DNA from: Sphingomonas aurantiaca
GTDB lineage: Bacteria > Pseudomonadota > Alphaproteobacteria > Sphingomonadales > Sphingomonadaceae
NCBI RefSeq assembly: GCF_003050705.1
Contig: NZ_QAOG01000009.1
Coordinates: 1 to 64,000, forward strand
Reading direction: 5' to 3'
Length of the DNA stretch: 64,000 bases
The position numbers were made by a program, and so were the translations under genes. A model generated the notes under the pieces. That model saw only the letters and a list, made by a program, of their open reading frames with translations. It did not search any database and was not told the DNA's origin. Shown piece after piece: positions 1 to 8,410 of this stretch (the stretch's first letter is position 1; every line of letters starts with the position of its first letter).

Positions 1-738
1 TCGCTTATACCCGTTTCTTGTCATCACCTCGAAGATCGCCCCACGCTTTGCATCGACGAAATTATGTTCGACGGTCACGATACTGGGCTTGTACGCCTGA
101 AAATCGAACGCGCCGAGAATGCTGAGCTCGGACCCTTCGGTATCGATCGAGATATAGTCGATGCTGCCGGGTGCATCATGACGCTGCAGAAGATCGTTCA
201 GCGACACGGTCTTGACGTCATACCGTACGCTATCCTGACGTGACTCGGCATGTCTGTCGTCGTCCGCGAAAGACGCCATCGTCGACAGGCCGAGACCGGG
301 CGTCTCATCGAAGGACACAACGCTTCCCGATCGATCGCTGACGCAATCAAACTCGACCGAGCATTGACGATTGCGTCGCAGACTGGCGTGCCAGTCCTTG
401 GCGGGTTCCGCGACTATGCCGTTCCAGCCGTATTTTGTTTCGAGAAGATAGCTGTTGCTGAGCTCGATACCGTCGGTCGCGCCAAAATCGACAAAATACC
501 CGCCACGCTTCTCGCGCAACACCCAGAGAACAAACAGATCCTGCAGTATCTGCGAATTCGAGTTCTCGATGCGCGACGTGCAAAATGCCAGAAAGTCTCT
601 CGTTCGCGGATCCAGGCCAAGAATGTGGCTGCTCAACGGCAATAGCTTGTGAAACAAATATGTGTCGTTTTGCGGGGTTGCCCGGATAGCGACAACCCCA
701 AGTCCGTCTAGAGTTTTCTGAGCATATTTTCTCATCAT
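1..738 (-). CDS. FkbM family methyltransferase, truncated by the window edge
   Basis: The first 246 codons of a SAM-dependent methyltransferase read leftward off the window; no stop codon is reached. It starts with ATG ATG at 738/735. The SAM-binding loop is visible as VDFGATDG (residues 83-90), an acidic motif AEP at about 109-111 closes the nucleotide pocket, and DYISIDTEGSE (194-204) is the IDxEGxE signature of the FkbM family. FkbM enzymes O-methylate sugars or polyketides; next to an EPS locus a sugar methylation role is likely, but the substrate cannot be read from sequence. The gene is visibly AT-richer than the glycan genes to its right. It lies downstream of, and in the same orientation as, the integrase, separated by 284 bp. 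Confidence 0.85.
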   Translation of the reverse strand, partial: MMRKYAQKTLDGLGVVAIRATPQNDTYLFHKLLPLSSHILGLDPRTRDFLAFCTSRIENSNSQILQDLFVLWVLREKRGGYFVDFGATDGIELSNSYLLETKYGWNGIVAEPAKDWHASLRRNRQCSVEFDCVSDRSGSVVSFDETPGLGLSTMASFADDDRHAESRQDSVRYDVKTVSLNDLLQRHDAPGSIDYISIDTEGSELSILGAFDFQAYKPSIVTVEHNFVDAKRGAIFEVMTRNGYKR

Positions 739-762
739 ACATCGTGCGCCGAACTGTTAATA

Positions 763-784
763 AAACCTATCTTAATATAGGTTT
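763..784. terminator. AT-rich hairpin between integrase and FkbM gene
   Basis: A perfect 8-bp inverted repeat, AAACCTAT (763-770) and ATAGGTTT (777-784), has a 6-nt loop. Read on the minus strand it is followed by TTATTAACAG, so it may end the integrase transcript. It is also only 25 bp from the FkbM start and could be an operator there. The stem is AT-rich and weak. The rest of 739-1022 shows no gene. Confidence 0.35.
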
Positions 785-1022
785 ATTGTTTGTCCATAGT
801 CTGATTACCGGTCCTCAAACGCCTGACCTCCAAATGACACAGCCTGTCGTAATCGGTCGATTCTCGCCGAAGAATTCACATGTTATTTGAGGTGCTTAGA
901 TTTTTGGTTCGCCAGCGGTATCAGATCCTGCAAACCGTATTTTATTCAACCACTCATCGGGGCCGGTAGAGCTTCCCAATGCGCGCGGATCTGCGGCGCG
1001 GCGACCGGGATGCCTCCATCCA

Positions 1023-2024
1023 CTACAGAAACCGTTCGCCGGCATGGTCGCGGAACAGTTCGTGGTTGCGGACATAATCGGACAGGATTTCGAGCGACTT
1101 GTGCCGGCTGACCTCCTTCATCTTGAACACGGTCGCGCCTTGCCGCGCCGCTTCGGTCAGGAAACCGGCGCGCAGCGAATGGCCTGCAACCTGCGCCGGG
1201 TCATAGCCCGCGGCCGCAGCGCGCGCCTTGACGACCAGTGCCACGCCCCGATCGCTCATCGGCTTGGTCGTGATCCGCCCCTGCGGGGTCAATTTGCGGA
1301 ACACCGGGCCGGCGTCGAACCCCGCACAGGCGATCCACGCCAACAGCAGGGCCTTGGGCCGGATCCGGCGCCCCTCGGGTACCGCAATCGTCGCGCCCTT
1401 GCCCTCCTGATCGGTCTTCGACGTGCGGATCGTGATCAGCAACCCGTCGGGGGTGATGGCAACATCGTCGATATCCAGCGCGACCAGTTCGGAGCGGCGC
1501 AGCGCGGCAGCCATGCCGATCGCCAGCAACGCCCGGTCGCGCACCGCGCGCACGCTATCGCCCTCGCAAGCGCGCAGCATGTCGCGCAGCATATCGCCAT
1601 CGGCCGCGCGTTTCTGGACCTTCTTGATGCCATGCGTCCGCCTGATCCCCGCCACGGCATTGCGGATCGCGACCGCGCCCTGTTGCTGCTGCGGCGGATC
1701 ATAGCCGGCCTGCGCATGCATATAGCCGATCGCGGCCAGGCGTCGCCCGATCGTCGATGGGCGCGCACCGGCCTGCGCTTCGGCCGACAGGAAGATCGCC
1801 ACCGCGCCGGGCGCGGCCGGCAGCGGATCGATGTTGCGCGCCGCACACCAAGCGAGAAAGATCCGCCAGTCCGATTCATACGCACGCCGCGTCGCCGGCG
1901 CGCGCGCCGCGGCGACATAGGCACGTGTCGCCTCGATCTCGTCGTCGAGCAGCAACGGGATCAACGGCGTCGACGCAGTCCGCGTCAGCGCGGTGTCGTC
2001 ACGGTCGTTGGGGTCGTCAGTCAT
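1023..2024 (-). CDS. tyrosine site-specific recombinase (phage-type integrase)
   Basis: A 333-aa protein with an N-terminal SAM-like core-binding domain (about 25-125) and a C-terminal catalytic domain. All catalytic residues are visible: R176 in ALRRSEL, K203 in TSKTDQ, H282 and R285 in GHSLRAG, H308 in SRHKS and nucleophile Y317 in LSDYVR. It should cut and rejoin DNA through a 3'-phosphotyrosine. The length fits XerC/D-like and plasmid-resolvase-type enzymes rather than large phage integrases. No tRNA or phage gene accompanies it, so dimer resolution or cassette mobility on a plasmid is as likely as integration. A 12-bp inverted repeat lies about 118 bp upstream of its start and is a candidate target. 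Start ATG at 2024 opens a hydrophilic leader (MTDDPNDRDD). Confidence 0.93.
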   Translation of the reverse strand: MTDDPNDRDDTALTRTASTPLIPLLLDDEIEATRAYVAAARAPATRRAYESDWRIFLAWCAARNIDPLPAAPGAVAIFLSAEAQAGARPSTIGRRLAAIGYMHAQAGYDPPQQQQGAVAIRNAVAGIRRTHGIKKVQKRAADGDMLRDMLRACEGDSVRAVRDRALLAIGMAAALRRSELVALDIDDVAITPDGLLITIRTSKTDQEGKGATIAVPEGRRIRPKALLLAWIACAGFDAGPVFRKLTPQGRITTKPMSDRGVALVVKARAAAAGYDPAQVAGHSLRAGFLTEAARQGATVFKMKEVSRHKSLEILSDYVRNHELFRDHAGERFL

Positions 2025-2141
2025 GCGGCGATGCTCCAGCGGTTCGGACGGCCCGAATTTCGATCATGACCCCAATCCGATCGGGCGATCCTGTGATCCA
2101 CCAAGAATCGCATGGCAATTCCGTCGCGCCGAAGCGATGAT

Positions 2142-2177
2142 TCTTTATTCCGAGAATGTCATTTATCGGAATAAAGA
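2142..2177. repeat. perfect 12-bp inverted repeat upstream of the recombinase
   Basis: TCTTTATTCCGA (2142-2153) is repeated inverted as TCGGAATAAAGA (2166-2177) around a 12-nt AT-rich centre. It lies in the 364-bp gap 2025-2388, between the divergent recombinase and the nucleotide-sugar dehydrogenase. It may be a recombinase core site, an operator, or a factor-independent terminator-like hairpin. The arms fit the size of tyrosine-recombinase arms, but the 12-nt centre is longer than the usual 6-8. Nothing else gene-like was seen in this gap. Confidence 0.6.
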
Positions 2178-2388
2178 TTCGATGTCGGGTCTTTAACCCG
2201 CGTGATCGCGTGACCAGACCTGCGCCGCTCCGCGACCGCCGCTCTCAGCGTTGGAAATCCGATCCGACCGTATCCGTTCGAAATTCTTTACTCGGTTCCG
2301 CGCGCCACGCTGTAAGCAACGCGACTTGTCGTGGCGCAGGGCGCCAGTAAGGAATTGATTTTTGACGGAACAGATAAGGGTGTCGGAC

Positions 2389-3675
2389 ATGCTCGGAGAC
2401 AAGCGCGTAATAGTGATCGGGCTCGGCTATGTCGGTTTACCGCTCGCTGTCGCGCTGGCCAAGTCGTTCGAGACCTGGGGGCTCGATGTCGATACCGGGC
2501 GCATTGCCGAACTCGAGCGCCAGCATGATCGCACCGGCGAGATCAACGCCGAACGCCTTGCGGCATCAAGCCTGCGTCTGACGACCGATCCCGCGGCGTG
2601 CCCGGATGCCGATTTCTACATCGTCACCGTGCCGACTCCGGTCGATGCCAACAACCAGCCCGACCTCGGCATCGTGATGGCCGCGACGCGCACGGTGGGC
2701 GGCATGCTGAAAGCAGGTCGACGCTCGATCGTCATCTACGAAAGCACCGTCTATCCGGGCGTCACCGAAGACATGTGCGGCCCCGAGCTCGAGCGGATCA
2801 GCGGTCTTACCTGCGGCGAGGACTTTTTCCTCGGCTATTCGCCCGAACGGATCAATCCAGGCGACCGCGAACATACCGTCGACCGGATCACCAAGGTGAT
2901 TTCGGGCCAGACGCCCGCAGTGCTCGAGGCTATCGCCGGCCTCTATAATAAGGTGACGAGCGGCGGCGTGTTCCGGGCCGCATCGATCAAGGCGGCCGAA
3001 GCGGCCAAAGTGATCGAGAATGCGCAGCGCGACATCAATATCGCGTTCGTCAACGAGATCACGCAGATCTTCGCCAAGATGGACCTGTCGGTGTGGGACG
3101 TGCTGGCGGCCGCGGGGACCAAGTGGAACTTCCTCAAGTTCGAGCCGGGCCTGGTCGGCGGGCACTGCATCGGCGTCGACCCCTATTATCTCGCGCACCG
3201 TGCGACTGAGCTCGGCTGCGATCCGCGCATCATCCTGGCCGGCCGCGACATGAACGATGGCATGGCCGCGTGGGTGGCAAAGGATGTGCACGACTGGCAC
3301 ATGCGTACCGGCGGGACAGGCGCCGGCAAGGTGCTGATGCTCGGTCTGGCGTTCAAGCAGGACGTGCCCGACCTGCGCAACTCGAAGGTCGCCGATCTGG
3401 TCGCCGCATTCCAGGGCCTCGGCCACCGGGTCGACGTCCATGATCCGCTGGTCTCCGCGCCCGAGGCACTCCACGAATATGGTCTCGAGATCGTTTCGGC
3501 GCCCGATACGGCCGACTATGATCTGATCGTCCTGGCTGTCCCGCACCGCGAACTGGTCGAGGATTTCGCGCGGTTCACCGGGCTGCTCGCACCGGGCGGC
3601 GGGATCGTCGACCTGAAGAACGCGCTGGCCGGGTCGGGACAGGCGCCCGTCGGAACGAAGCTATGGACGATGTAG
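2389..3675 (+). CDS. tviB: UDP-N-acetylhexosamine dehydrogenase, TviB/VipA type
   Basis: A nucleotide-sugar dehydrogenase of the UDP-Glc/GDP-Man dehydrogenase superfamily, closest in motif pattern to TviB/VipA. It oxidises the C6 of a UDP-sugar to a uronic acid using two NAD+. The N-terminal Rossmann motif is VIGLGYVGLP. The family string YSPERINPGD is present, and the catalytic cysteine sits in GGHCIGVDPYY, followed by the C-terminal UDP-binding domain (FKQDVPDLRNS). ATG 2389 is chosen because AAGGG lies 8 nt upstream; an in-frame TTG at 2362 with its own AAGGA is the alternative and would add 9 residues. It stands as the first rightward gene of the EPS region. The substrate (UDP-GlcNAc, UDP-GalNAc or UDP-Glc) is inferred only at family level. 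Confidence 0.9.
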   Translation: MLGDKRVIVIGLGYVGLPLAVALAKSFETWGLDVDTGRIAELERQHDRTGEINAERLAASSLRLTTDPAACPDADFYIVTVPTPVDANNQPDLGIVMAATRTVGGMLKAGRRSIVIYESTVYPGVTEDMCGPELERISGLTCGEDFFLGYSPERINPGDREHTVDRITKVISGQTPAVLEAIAGLYNKVTSGGVFRAASIKAAEAAKVIENAQRDINIAFVNEITQIFAKMDLSVWDVLAAAGTKWNFLKFEPGLVGGHCIGVDPYYLAHRATELGCDPRIILAGRDMNDGMAAWVAKDVHDWHMRTGGTGAGKVLMLGLAFKQDVPDLRNSKVADLVAAFQGLGHRVDVHDPLVSAPEALHEYGLEIVSAPDTADYDLIVLAVPHRELVEDFARFTGLLAPGGGIVDLKNALAGSGQAPVGTKLWTM

Positions 3676-3735
3676 CGATCGCGCCTACATGCAGGCAGGA
3701 CGGCCATCATAGAGCCGCCCGTATCTGCGTTCGAG

Positions 3736-4527
3736 GTGTGCGTGTTTTCTAAGCTGTTCCGCCGCATGTCGGCCACTGTCTCCTCGTCGCGAAGTTTTGC
3801 CGGTCCGAAGGGCAAGCGCCTCTATGCGATCGGCGATGTCCATGGCCGGCTCGATCTCGTCGACGAGCTTCTCGGTCGCATCGAGGACGACATCACCGAC
3901 CGCCCCGTCGAGACCGCGGCGGTCGTCTTCCTGGGCGATCTCATCGACCGCGGCCCCGATTCCGCAGGGGTCGTCGAGCGGTTGCAGAGCCTGCATTCCT
4001 TCCCTGCAAAGACCCTGTTCCTGCTCGGCAACCACGAGGAATTTCTGCTGCGTGCGCTCGCGGGAGAGCCGGGCGTCGCGCATGACTGGCTCGGGTTTGG
4101 CGGCGATGCCTGTGCGGAAAGCTACGGCATCGCACCGTCGACATTGCAGGCGATGGATGAACAGCGGATCGCGACGATCTTGCGCGCAGCGATCCCGGCT
4201 GCGCATGTCGCGTTCCTCAAGACCTTCGGCGATACCTTCGCCTTTGGCGACTATCTCCTCGTTCATGCCGGCATCCGGCCGGGCGTGCCGATCGAGCAGC
4301 AGCAGCCCAGCGACCTGCGCTGGATCCGCCAGCCGTTCCTGTCCGATGCGCATGATCATGGCTGCATGGTGATCCATGGCCACACGATCAGCGATGGCGT
4401 CGACCAGCGGCTCAACCGCATCGGCATCGACACCGGGGCGTATCGGACCGGAATCCTGACCGCGGCGGTGATCGAGGAAGACGATCTCCACTTCCTGGCC
4501 ACGGGCGCGCGGCCGGCGCTAGCGTAG
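3736..4527 (+). CDS. PP1-like serine/threonine protein phosphatase (metallophosphoesterase)
   Basis: A 263-aa calcineurin-like phosphoesterase. The metal-binding signature is complete: GDVHGR (33-38), GDLIDRG (67-73), GNHE (98-101), the H of VHAG (177) and the GHT motif (215-217). This spacing is that of the bacterial PPP family (PrpE/PphA-like), which dephosphorylates phosphoproteins or diadenosine tetraphosphate. The start is GTG at 3736, with GTG 3742 and ATG 3766 as alternatives that leave the domain intact. It follows the TviB-type dehydrogenase by 60 bp and ends 9 bp inside the convergent membrane-protein gene. Phosphatases of this type recur near EPS tyrosine kinases; a link to the Wzc-type kinase 1.6 kb downstream is inference. 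Confidence 0.88.
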   Translation: MCVFSKLFRRMSATVSSSRSFAGPKGKRLYAIGDVHGRLDLVDELLGRIEDDITDRPVETAAVVFLGDLIDRGPDSAGVVERLQSLHSFPAKTLFLLGNHEEFLLRALAGEPGVAHDWLGFGGDACAESYGIAPSTLQAMDEQRIATILRAAIPAAHVAFLKTFGDTFAFGDYLLVHAGIRPGVPIEQQQPSDLRWIRQPFLSDAHDHGCMVIHGHTISDGVDQRLNRIGIDTGAYRTGILTAAVIEEDDLHFLATGARPALA

Positions 4528-4944
4528 CGCAACCGCGATGGTGAGCCGGGGACGTCGTCTGAAACGGTAGAAGTAAAAGGAGTCCCACCGCGCGGCCAGC
4601 ACGATCGCAAGCGGGGGCACCATCGTCAGCGCGATATCGACGAGCATGGGACCGGGCCCCCAGGGATAGCTGTCGACATAATAGCGAATGAAATCGAACG
4701 TCTCGTTGATCAGCTCGAGGACGAGGACGATCAGCAATGGCAGCCATGACCCGAGCGGGCGGCGCAGCACCCAGCCGAACCCCAAGGTCAGCAATACGCC
4801 GAGCAGAAGATGGAAATCATGATGCGTCAGGCCCGACGTCGCGCTCAGCCAGACCTTGAACATTTCCCAGTCGAGCACGAGCGCGAACATCGCGTTGCTA
4901 TGCGGCGCAGCGCGACGTCCGTCCACCGCGATCGCCGCGCCCAA
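4519..4944 (-). CDS. small polytopic membrane protein of unknown function
   Basis: A 141-aa protein with about three membrane-spanning stretches: HHDFHLLLGVLLTLGFGWVL, LLIVLVLELINETFDFI and LVDIALTMVPPLAIVLAARW, the first preceded by a short amphipathic stretch. The loop ENETFDFIRYYVD-like segment is acidic and aromatic, reminiscent of VanZ-like small membrane proteins, but no family is claimed. Its 3' end overlaps the convergent phosphatase by 9 bp. An internal ATG at 4890 (MFALVLDWEMF) is an alternative start that removes a hydrophilic leader. No function can be assigned. Confidence 0.7.
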   Translation of the reverse strand: MGAAIAVDGRRAAPHSNAMFALVLDWEMFKVWLSATSGLTHHDFHLLLGVLLTLGFGWVLRRPLGSWLPLLIVLVLELINETFDFIRYYVDSYPWGPGPMLVDIALTMVPPLAIVLAARWDSFYFYRFRRRPRLTIAVALR

Positions 4945-4980
4945 TGATACTATAGTCGTGCGCCGCGCACTATTTGCGGG

Positions 4981-5274
4981 TCAAGGCCGTGGATGAGCAG
5001 GACTGGGCGCATCGACGAATTCGGCCCGTGTGACGCCGCGATCGTGCAGCTTGAACATGATCTTGGCGAGACACTGTGTCCGCGCGGCGTGCGGCACCAC
5101 GATCCTGACGGGTCGACCGGCCGCCCATTCGGCAACATGCCGCTTGAAGTCCGCGTCGCGCATCGTCCGCCCACCGATCGCAAGATCGCATTTGCGCGAC
5201 TTCGCCACCACGACGACCTCGCTGGCGACCGCATCATCCGGGCGGAGCAGCATAGATGCGATGAGCAAGACCAT
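4981..5274 (-). CDS. secreted small protein resembling an ExbD/TolR periplasmic domain
   Basis: A 97-aa protein with a short hydrophobic N-terminus (MVLLIASMLL, likely cleaved after AVAS or retained as an anchor). The body alternates beta and alpha: VVVVAKSRKCDLAIGG, DADFKRHVAEW, PVRIVVPHAA, CLAKIMFKLHDRGV, AEFVD. That order matches the periplasmic domain of ExbD/TolR, which assists energised outer-membrane processes, though the similarity is by pattern only. Two cysteines (C28 and C67) could form a disulfide. No in-frame start exists upstream, since a TGA precedes ATG 5274. It is divergent from the OPX lipoprotein gene, sharing the 168-bp gap 5275-5442. Confidence 0.55.
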   Translation of the reverse strand: MVLLIASMLLRPDDAVASEVVVVAKSRKCDLAIGGRTMRDADFKRHVAEWAAGRPVRIVVPHAARTQCLAKIMFKLHDRGVTRAEFVDAPSPAHPRP

Positions 5275-5442
5275 GCGGCAGCATCCGCGTCCGTAAAGAC
5301 GCTGTCAACGGCGCCGCACGCGACAATCCGACACGGGATCGGCAAGGGATCACATCATGGCTCGACTTGCGGCAGACCGGTGTTAATTGTAGGTGTGCGT
5401 CAATGCATCGCGGGGATGCCTTTTCGGTTGCAAGGCAATGAC

Positions 5443-6141
5443 ATGACGAAAATCGGATCGACGAGTCGGATCATCGTCATCGGCCTGGCCTTGCTGCTGG
5501 CAGCCTGCGCGTCGACGCGCGGTGGAAAAATATCGTATGACTCCAGCAACTTCGGTGCGCCAGACGCACCGAAGGTCGTTGCCGTCGACGACACGTACAA
5601 GCTGGCGCCGCTCGATACGGTCAGCGTCACGGTGTTCCAGGTCGCCGATCTCAGCCGCGACTACGACATCGACCAGAGTGGACGCATCACCATGCCACTG
5701 GTCGGCCGCGTCGATGCTGTTGGGCTCAGCACCACCGAACTCGGGACTCTGATCGGGCGCCGGCTGAACGAGAAGTATCTGCAAAACCCGAGCGTGACTG
5801 TGTCGTTGAAGTCTTCGGCTAGTCGTGTCGTTACGATCGATGGTTCGGTACGCCAGCCCGGCATCTATCCCGCAACCGGATCATTGACGCTCGTCCAGGT
5901 CATTGCGCTGGCGCGCGGTACCGACGATCTGGCCAATCCCCGCCGCGTCGCGATCTTCCGGACGATTGGCGGCAAGCGCATGGCGGCGGCGTTCGATCTT
6001 ACAAGCATCCGTCGCGGCGAGATGAAGGATCCGGAAGTCTATCCCGGCGATACGGTGGTCGTGGATGGGTCGGGCGTCAAGAAGACGCAGCGCGACCTGA
6101 TGCAGAGCCTGCCGCTCGCCTCCATCTTCCTGGCGCTCTGA
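5443..6141 (+). CDS. outer-membrane polysaccharide export lipoprotein (OPX), module A
   Basis: A 232-aa Wza/GumB-family protein that forms the outer-membrane exit channel for EPS. ATG 5443 gives a lipoprotein signal peptide with lipobox LLAAC, lipidated on C22. The open frame extends 450 bp further upstream, but that part is antisense to the previous gene and lacks a signal. Next come a poly-export domain (YKLAPLDTVSVTVFQ through about residue 110) and an SLBB fold (VTIDGSVRQPGIYP). The C-terminus is short (FLAL), so it lacks the long amphipathic helix of E. coli Wza and fits the shorter GumB/gelD class. It is 25 bp upstream of the kinase gene, as in gellan-type loci. A paralogue lies at 29687-30394. 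Confidence 0.92.
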   Translation: MTKIGSTSRIIVIGLALLLAACASTRGGKISYDSSNFGAPDAPKVVAVDDTYKLAPLDTVSVTVFQVADLSRDYDIDQSGRITMPLVGRVDAVGLSTTELGTLIGRRLNEKYLQNPSVTVSLKSSASRVVTIDGSVRQPGIYPATGSLTLVQVIALARGTDDLANPRRVAIFRTIGGKRMAAAFDLTSIRRGEMKDPEVYPGDTVVVDGSGVKKTQRDLMQSLPLASIFLAL

Positions 6142-6166
6142 CGCCACGCCTTTAGGACCTTTGTAC

Positions 6167-8410
6167 ATGGCAAGCCCCGGGGCCGTGGGTCCCACGAACC
6201 TGACCGTGCAGCAGCCGGATCAGCGCCGCGATCTCGCCCCCGTGCCGCAGGAAAGCGGATATGGCAGCTATGGAAGCACGGCGGCCGAAGGACGCGAACT
6301 GTCGCTGTCACTGCTTTGGCGCATTGCGGTCGAATGGCGGTGGCTGATCCTGGCCGCGATCGGCACCAGCATCGCCGCGGCGGTCCTCATCACGCTACTG
6401 ACGCCGCTTAAATATCGCTCAACCGCCTCGCTCGAGCTCAATCCGCCCGAGGTGGAGATCATGACCGACGAAGGCAGCAAGGGCGGACGGCAGAGCAGCG
6501 CGCGGAACGATACCAATTTCGTTGGTACGCAGCTCGCGCTGCTGGGCAGCCGCGCGCTTGCCGAGCGGGTTGCCCAGAATCTGAACCTGGCGGCGGAGCC
6601 GGCGATCGTCGGCGAAAACACCGATCGAACGGCCAACACGGCGACCGCGGCAAGCTTCGTCCAGGGCGGAACGCAGGTCCGGCTGCAACCGCAGAGCATG
6701 ATCGTCAGAGTCTCGTTCGTCGCGCGCGATCCGCAGATCGCAGCCAAGATCGTCAACGGCGTCACCGACGCCTATATCGCGACCAATCTCGAACGACGGT
6801 ACCAGTCCTCGTCCTACGCGCGCGACTTTCTCCAGCGCCAGATCGCTACCACGCGGCGCGATCTGGAGCGGTCGGAGCGTCAGTTGACCACCTATGCGCA
6901 ACAGCAGCGTCTCATCAGCACGGGCAGCAGCGAGGATGGTGGCGACACCAATTCGCTGACCGGCAGCTCTCTGGTTTCGCTCAACACCGCGCTCGCCGCC
7001 ACGCAGGCGCGGCGCATCGCAGCCGAGCAGAAATACCGCGAAGCCGCACTGGGCGGCGCCACGACCGAGGGCAGCGCGAACGCAGCGCCGTTGCGCGCGC
7101 AGATCGCCGCGCTCGATGCGGAATATCAGCAGAAACGCCAGACCTTCCGTCCCGATTATCCCGAGATGGTTGCGCTAAAGGCGCGGATCGACGCACTGCG
7201 CGCGTCCGTCGTCACCGAGACACGGACTGCCAATTCGGACCGGATCGGCACGCTTCGCCAGGACTTCCAGGCGGCACGCGCCGAGGAGGACCGACTGCGC
7301 GCGCAGGTGTCCGGACTCAGCGGCACAGTGCTCGATCAACGTGGTCGCCTGATCCAGTATAATATTCTCAAGCGCGACGTCGACACCAACCGGACGCTCT
7401 ACGATGCGCTCCTGCAGCGCTACAAGGAGATCGGCGTCGCCGGCGGGATCGGCACCGCAGTTGCTTCCGTGGTCGACCGCGGACTGGTGCCTGGGGGGGC
7501 ATTCTCGCCCAACCTCTATCTCAACCTCATGATCGGCGCTGCGCTGGGGCTGGTGATCGGCATGCTTGCCGCGATCGCGCTCGAGTTCATCAACGACACG
7601 ATCAAGTCACCCGACGATATCCGCGACAAGCTGCAACTGCCGTTCCTGGGCGGCATTCCCACCGCGAAATCCGCCAAGCCGATCGAGGAGTTGCGCGATA
7701 CGCTCTCGCCTCTCGCCGAGGCGTACCTGTCGACCGCGTCGGCGATGCAGTTCGTCACCGAAGGTGGCGCGCCCAAGACGCTGCTCGTGACCAGCACGCG
7801 TCCCGCCGAGGGCAAGTCGACCTCGGCCTGGGCGTTGGCGTACAGCTTCACGCGGCTTGGCAAGTCGGTGCTGCTGATCGACGCCGACATGCGTCGTCCC
7901 GCCTTTGTGACCGGCCGCGAGAATGTCGGGCTGTCACACATCCTCACCAACACCGGATCGCTCAGCGAGCATGTGTTGCAGACCGATATCGACGCGCTGT
8001 GGGTCATGCCGTCGGGCATCATTCCGCCAAGCCCGCCTGAGCTGATCGCGTCGGCACGCTTCGCCGCGCTGCTCGCCGACGCGTCGGCGACGTTCGACGT
8101 GGTCGTCATCGACGGCCCGCCGATCCTCGGCCTCGCCGACTCCCCGTTGCTCTCGTCGATCGTGCAGGCGACGCTGATGGTAATCGAGTCAGGTCGCACC
8201 CGGACGCGCGCGGCGATCGAGGCCCAGAACCGCATGCGGACCGCCGGCGCGCACATGGTCGGCGCGATCCTGACGCGCTACCAGCCACAGGCCTCCTACG
8301 GCTATGGCTATGGCTATGGCTATGGGCAGAACAAGGACCAGTATCGCTATGTCGCGGACGGCAACGAGAAGAAGCGCCGGATCATGCTGACGATGCATGA
8401 CGAGCCGTAA
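6167..8410 (+). CDS. Wzc-type polysaccharide co-polymerase with BY-kinase domain, module A
   Basis: A 747-aa inner-membrane chain-length regulator fused to a bacterial tyrosine autokinase. ATG 6167 is preceded by AGGACC at proper spacing; a TTG 6 bp upstream is possible. TM1 is near residues 59-80. A Wzz periplasmic domain with coiled-coil follows, then TM2 near 448-472. The cytosolic kinase has Walker A (STRPAEGKSTS, about 542), Walker A' (LLIDADMRRP, about 567) and Walker B (VVVIDGPP, about 643). The C-terminus carries the phospho-acceptor cluster: five tyrosines alternating with glycine, then QYRYV. Unlike gellan loci, where adaptor and kinase (gelC/gelE) are split, here they form one chain. 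The gene overlaps the next one by 14 bp. Confidence 0.94.
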   Translation: MASPGAVGPTNLTVQQPDQRRDLAPVPQESGYGSYGSTAAEGRELSLSLLWRIAVEWRWLILAAIGTSIAAAVLITLLTPLKYRSTASLELNPPEVEIMTDEGSKGGRQSSARNDTNFVGTQLALLGSRALAERVAQNLNLAAEPAIVGENTDRTANTATAASFVQGGTQVRLQPQSMIVRVSFVARDPQIAAKIVNGVTDAYIATNLERRYQSSSYARDFLQRQIATTRRDLERSERQLTTYAQQQRLISTGSSEDGGDTNSLTGSSLVSLNTALAATQARRIAAEQKYREAALGGATTEGSANAAPLRAQIAALDAEYQQKRQTFRPDYPEMVALKARIDALRASVVTETRTANSDRIGTLRQDFQAARAEEDRLRAQVSGLSGTVLDQRGRLIQYNILKRDVDTNRTLYDALLQRYKEIGVAGGIGTAVASVVDRGLVPGGAFSPNLYLNLMIGAALGLVIGMLAAIALEFINDTIKSPDDIRDKLQLPFLGGIPTAKSAKPIEELRDTLSPLAEAYLSTASAMQFVTEGGAPKTLLVTSTRPAEGKSTSAWALAYSFTRLGKSVLLIDADMRRPAFVTGRENVGLSHILTNTGSLSEHVLQTDIDALWVMPSGIIPPSPPELIASARFAALLADASATFDVVVIDGPPILGLADSPLLSSIVQATLMVIESGRTRTRAAIEAQNRMRTAGAHMVGAILTRYQPQASYGYGYGYGYGQNKDQYRYVADGNEKKRRIMLTMHDEP

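Noticed and set aside
1044..2069. Plus-strand frame opposite the integrase
   Set aside because: Arg/His/Asp-rich shadow translation; the minus strand holds all catalytic residues of a tyrosine recombinase.
739..2360. tRNA gene as attachment site for the recombinase
   Set aside because: No cloverleaf or TTCGANNCC-type T-loop context was seen near the recombinase.
4993..5442. 150-residue N-terminal extension of the module A OPX protein
   Set aside because: It lacks a signal peptide and is antisense to the 97-aa gene; ATG 5443 gives a perfect lipobox.
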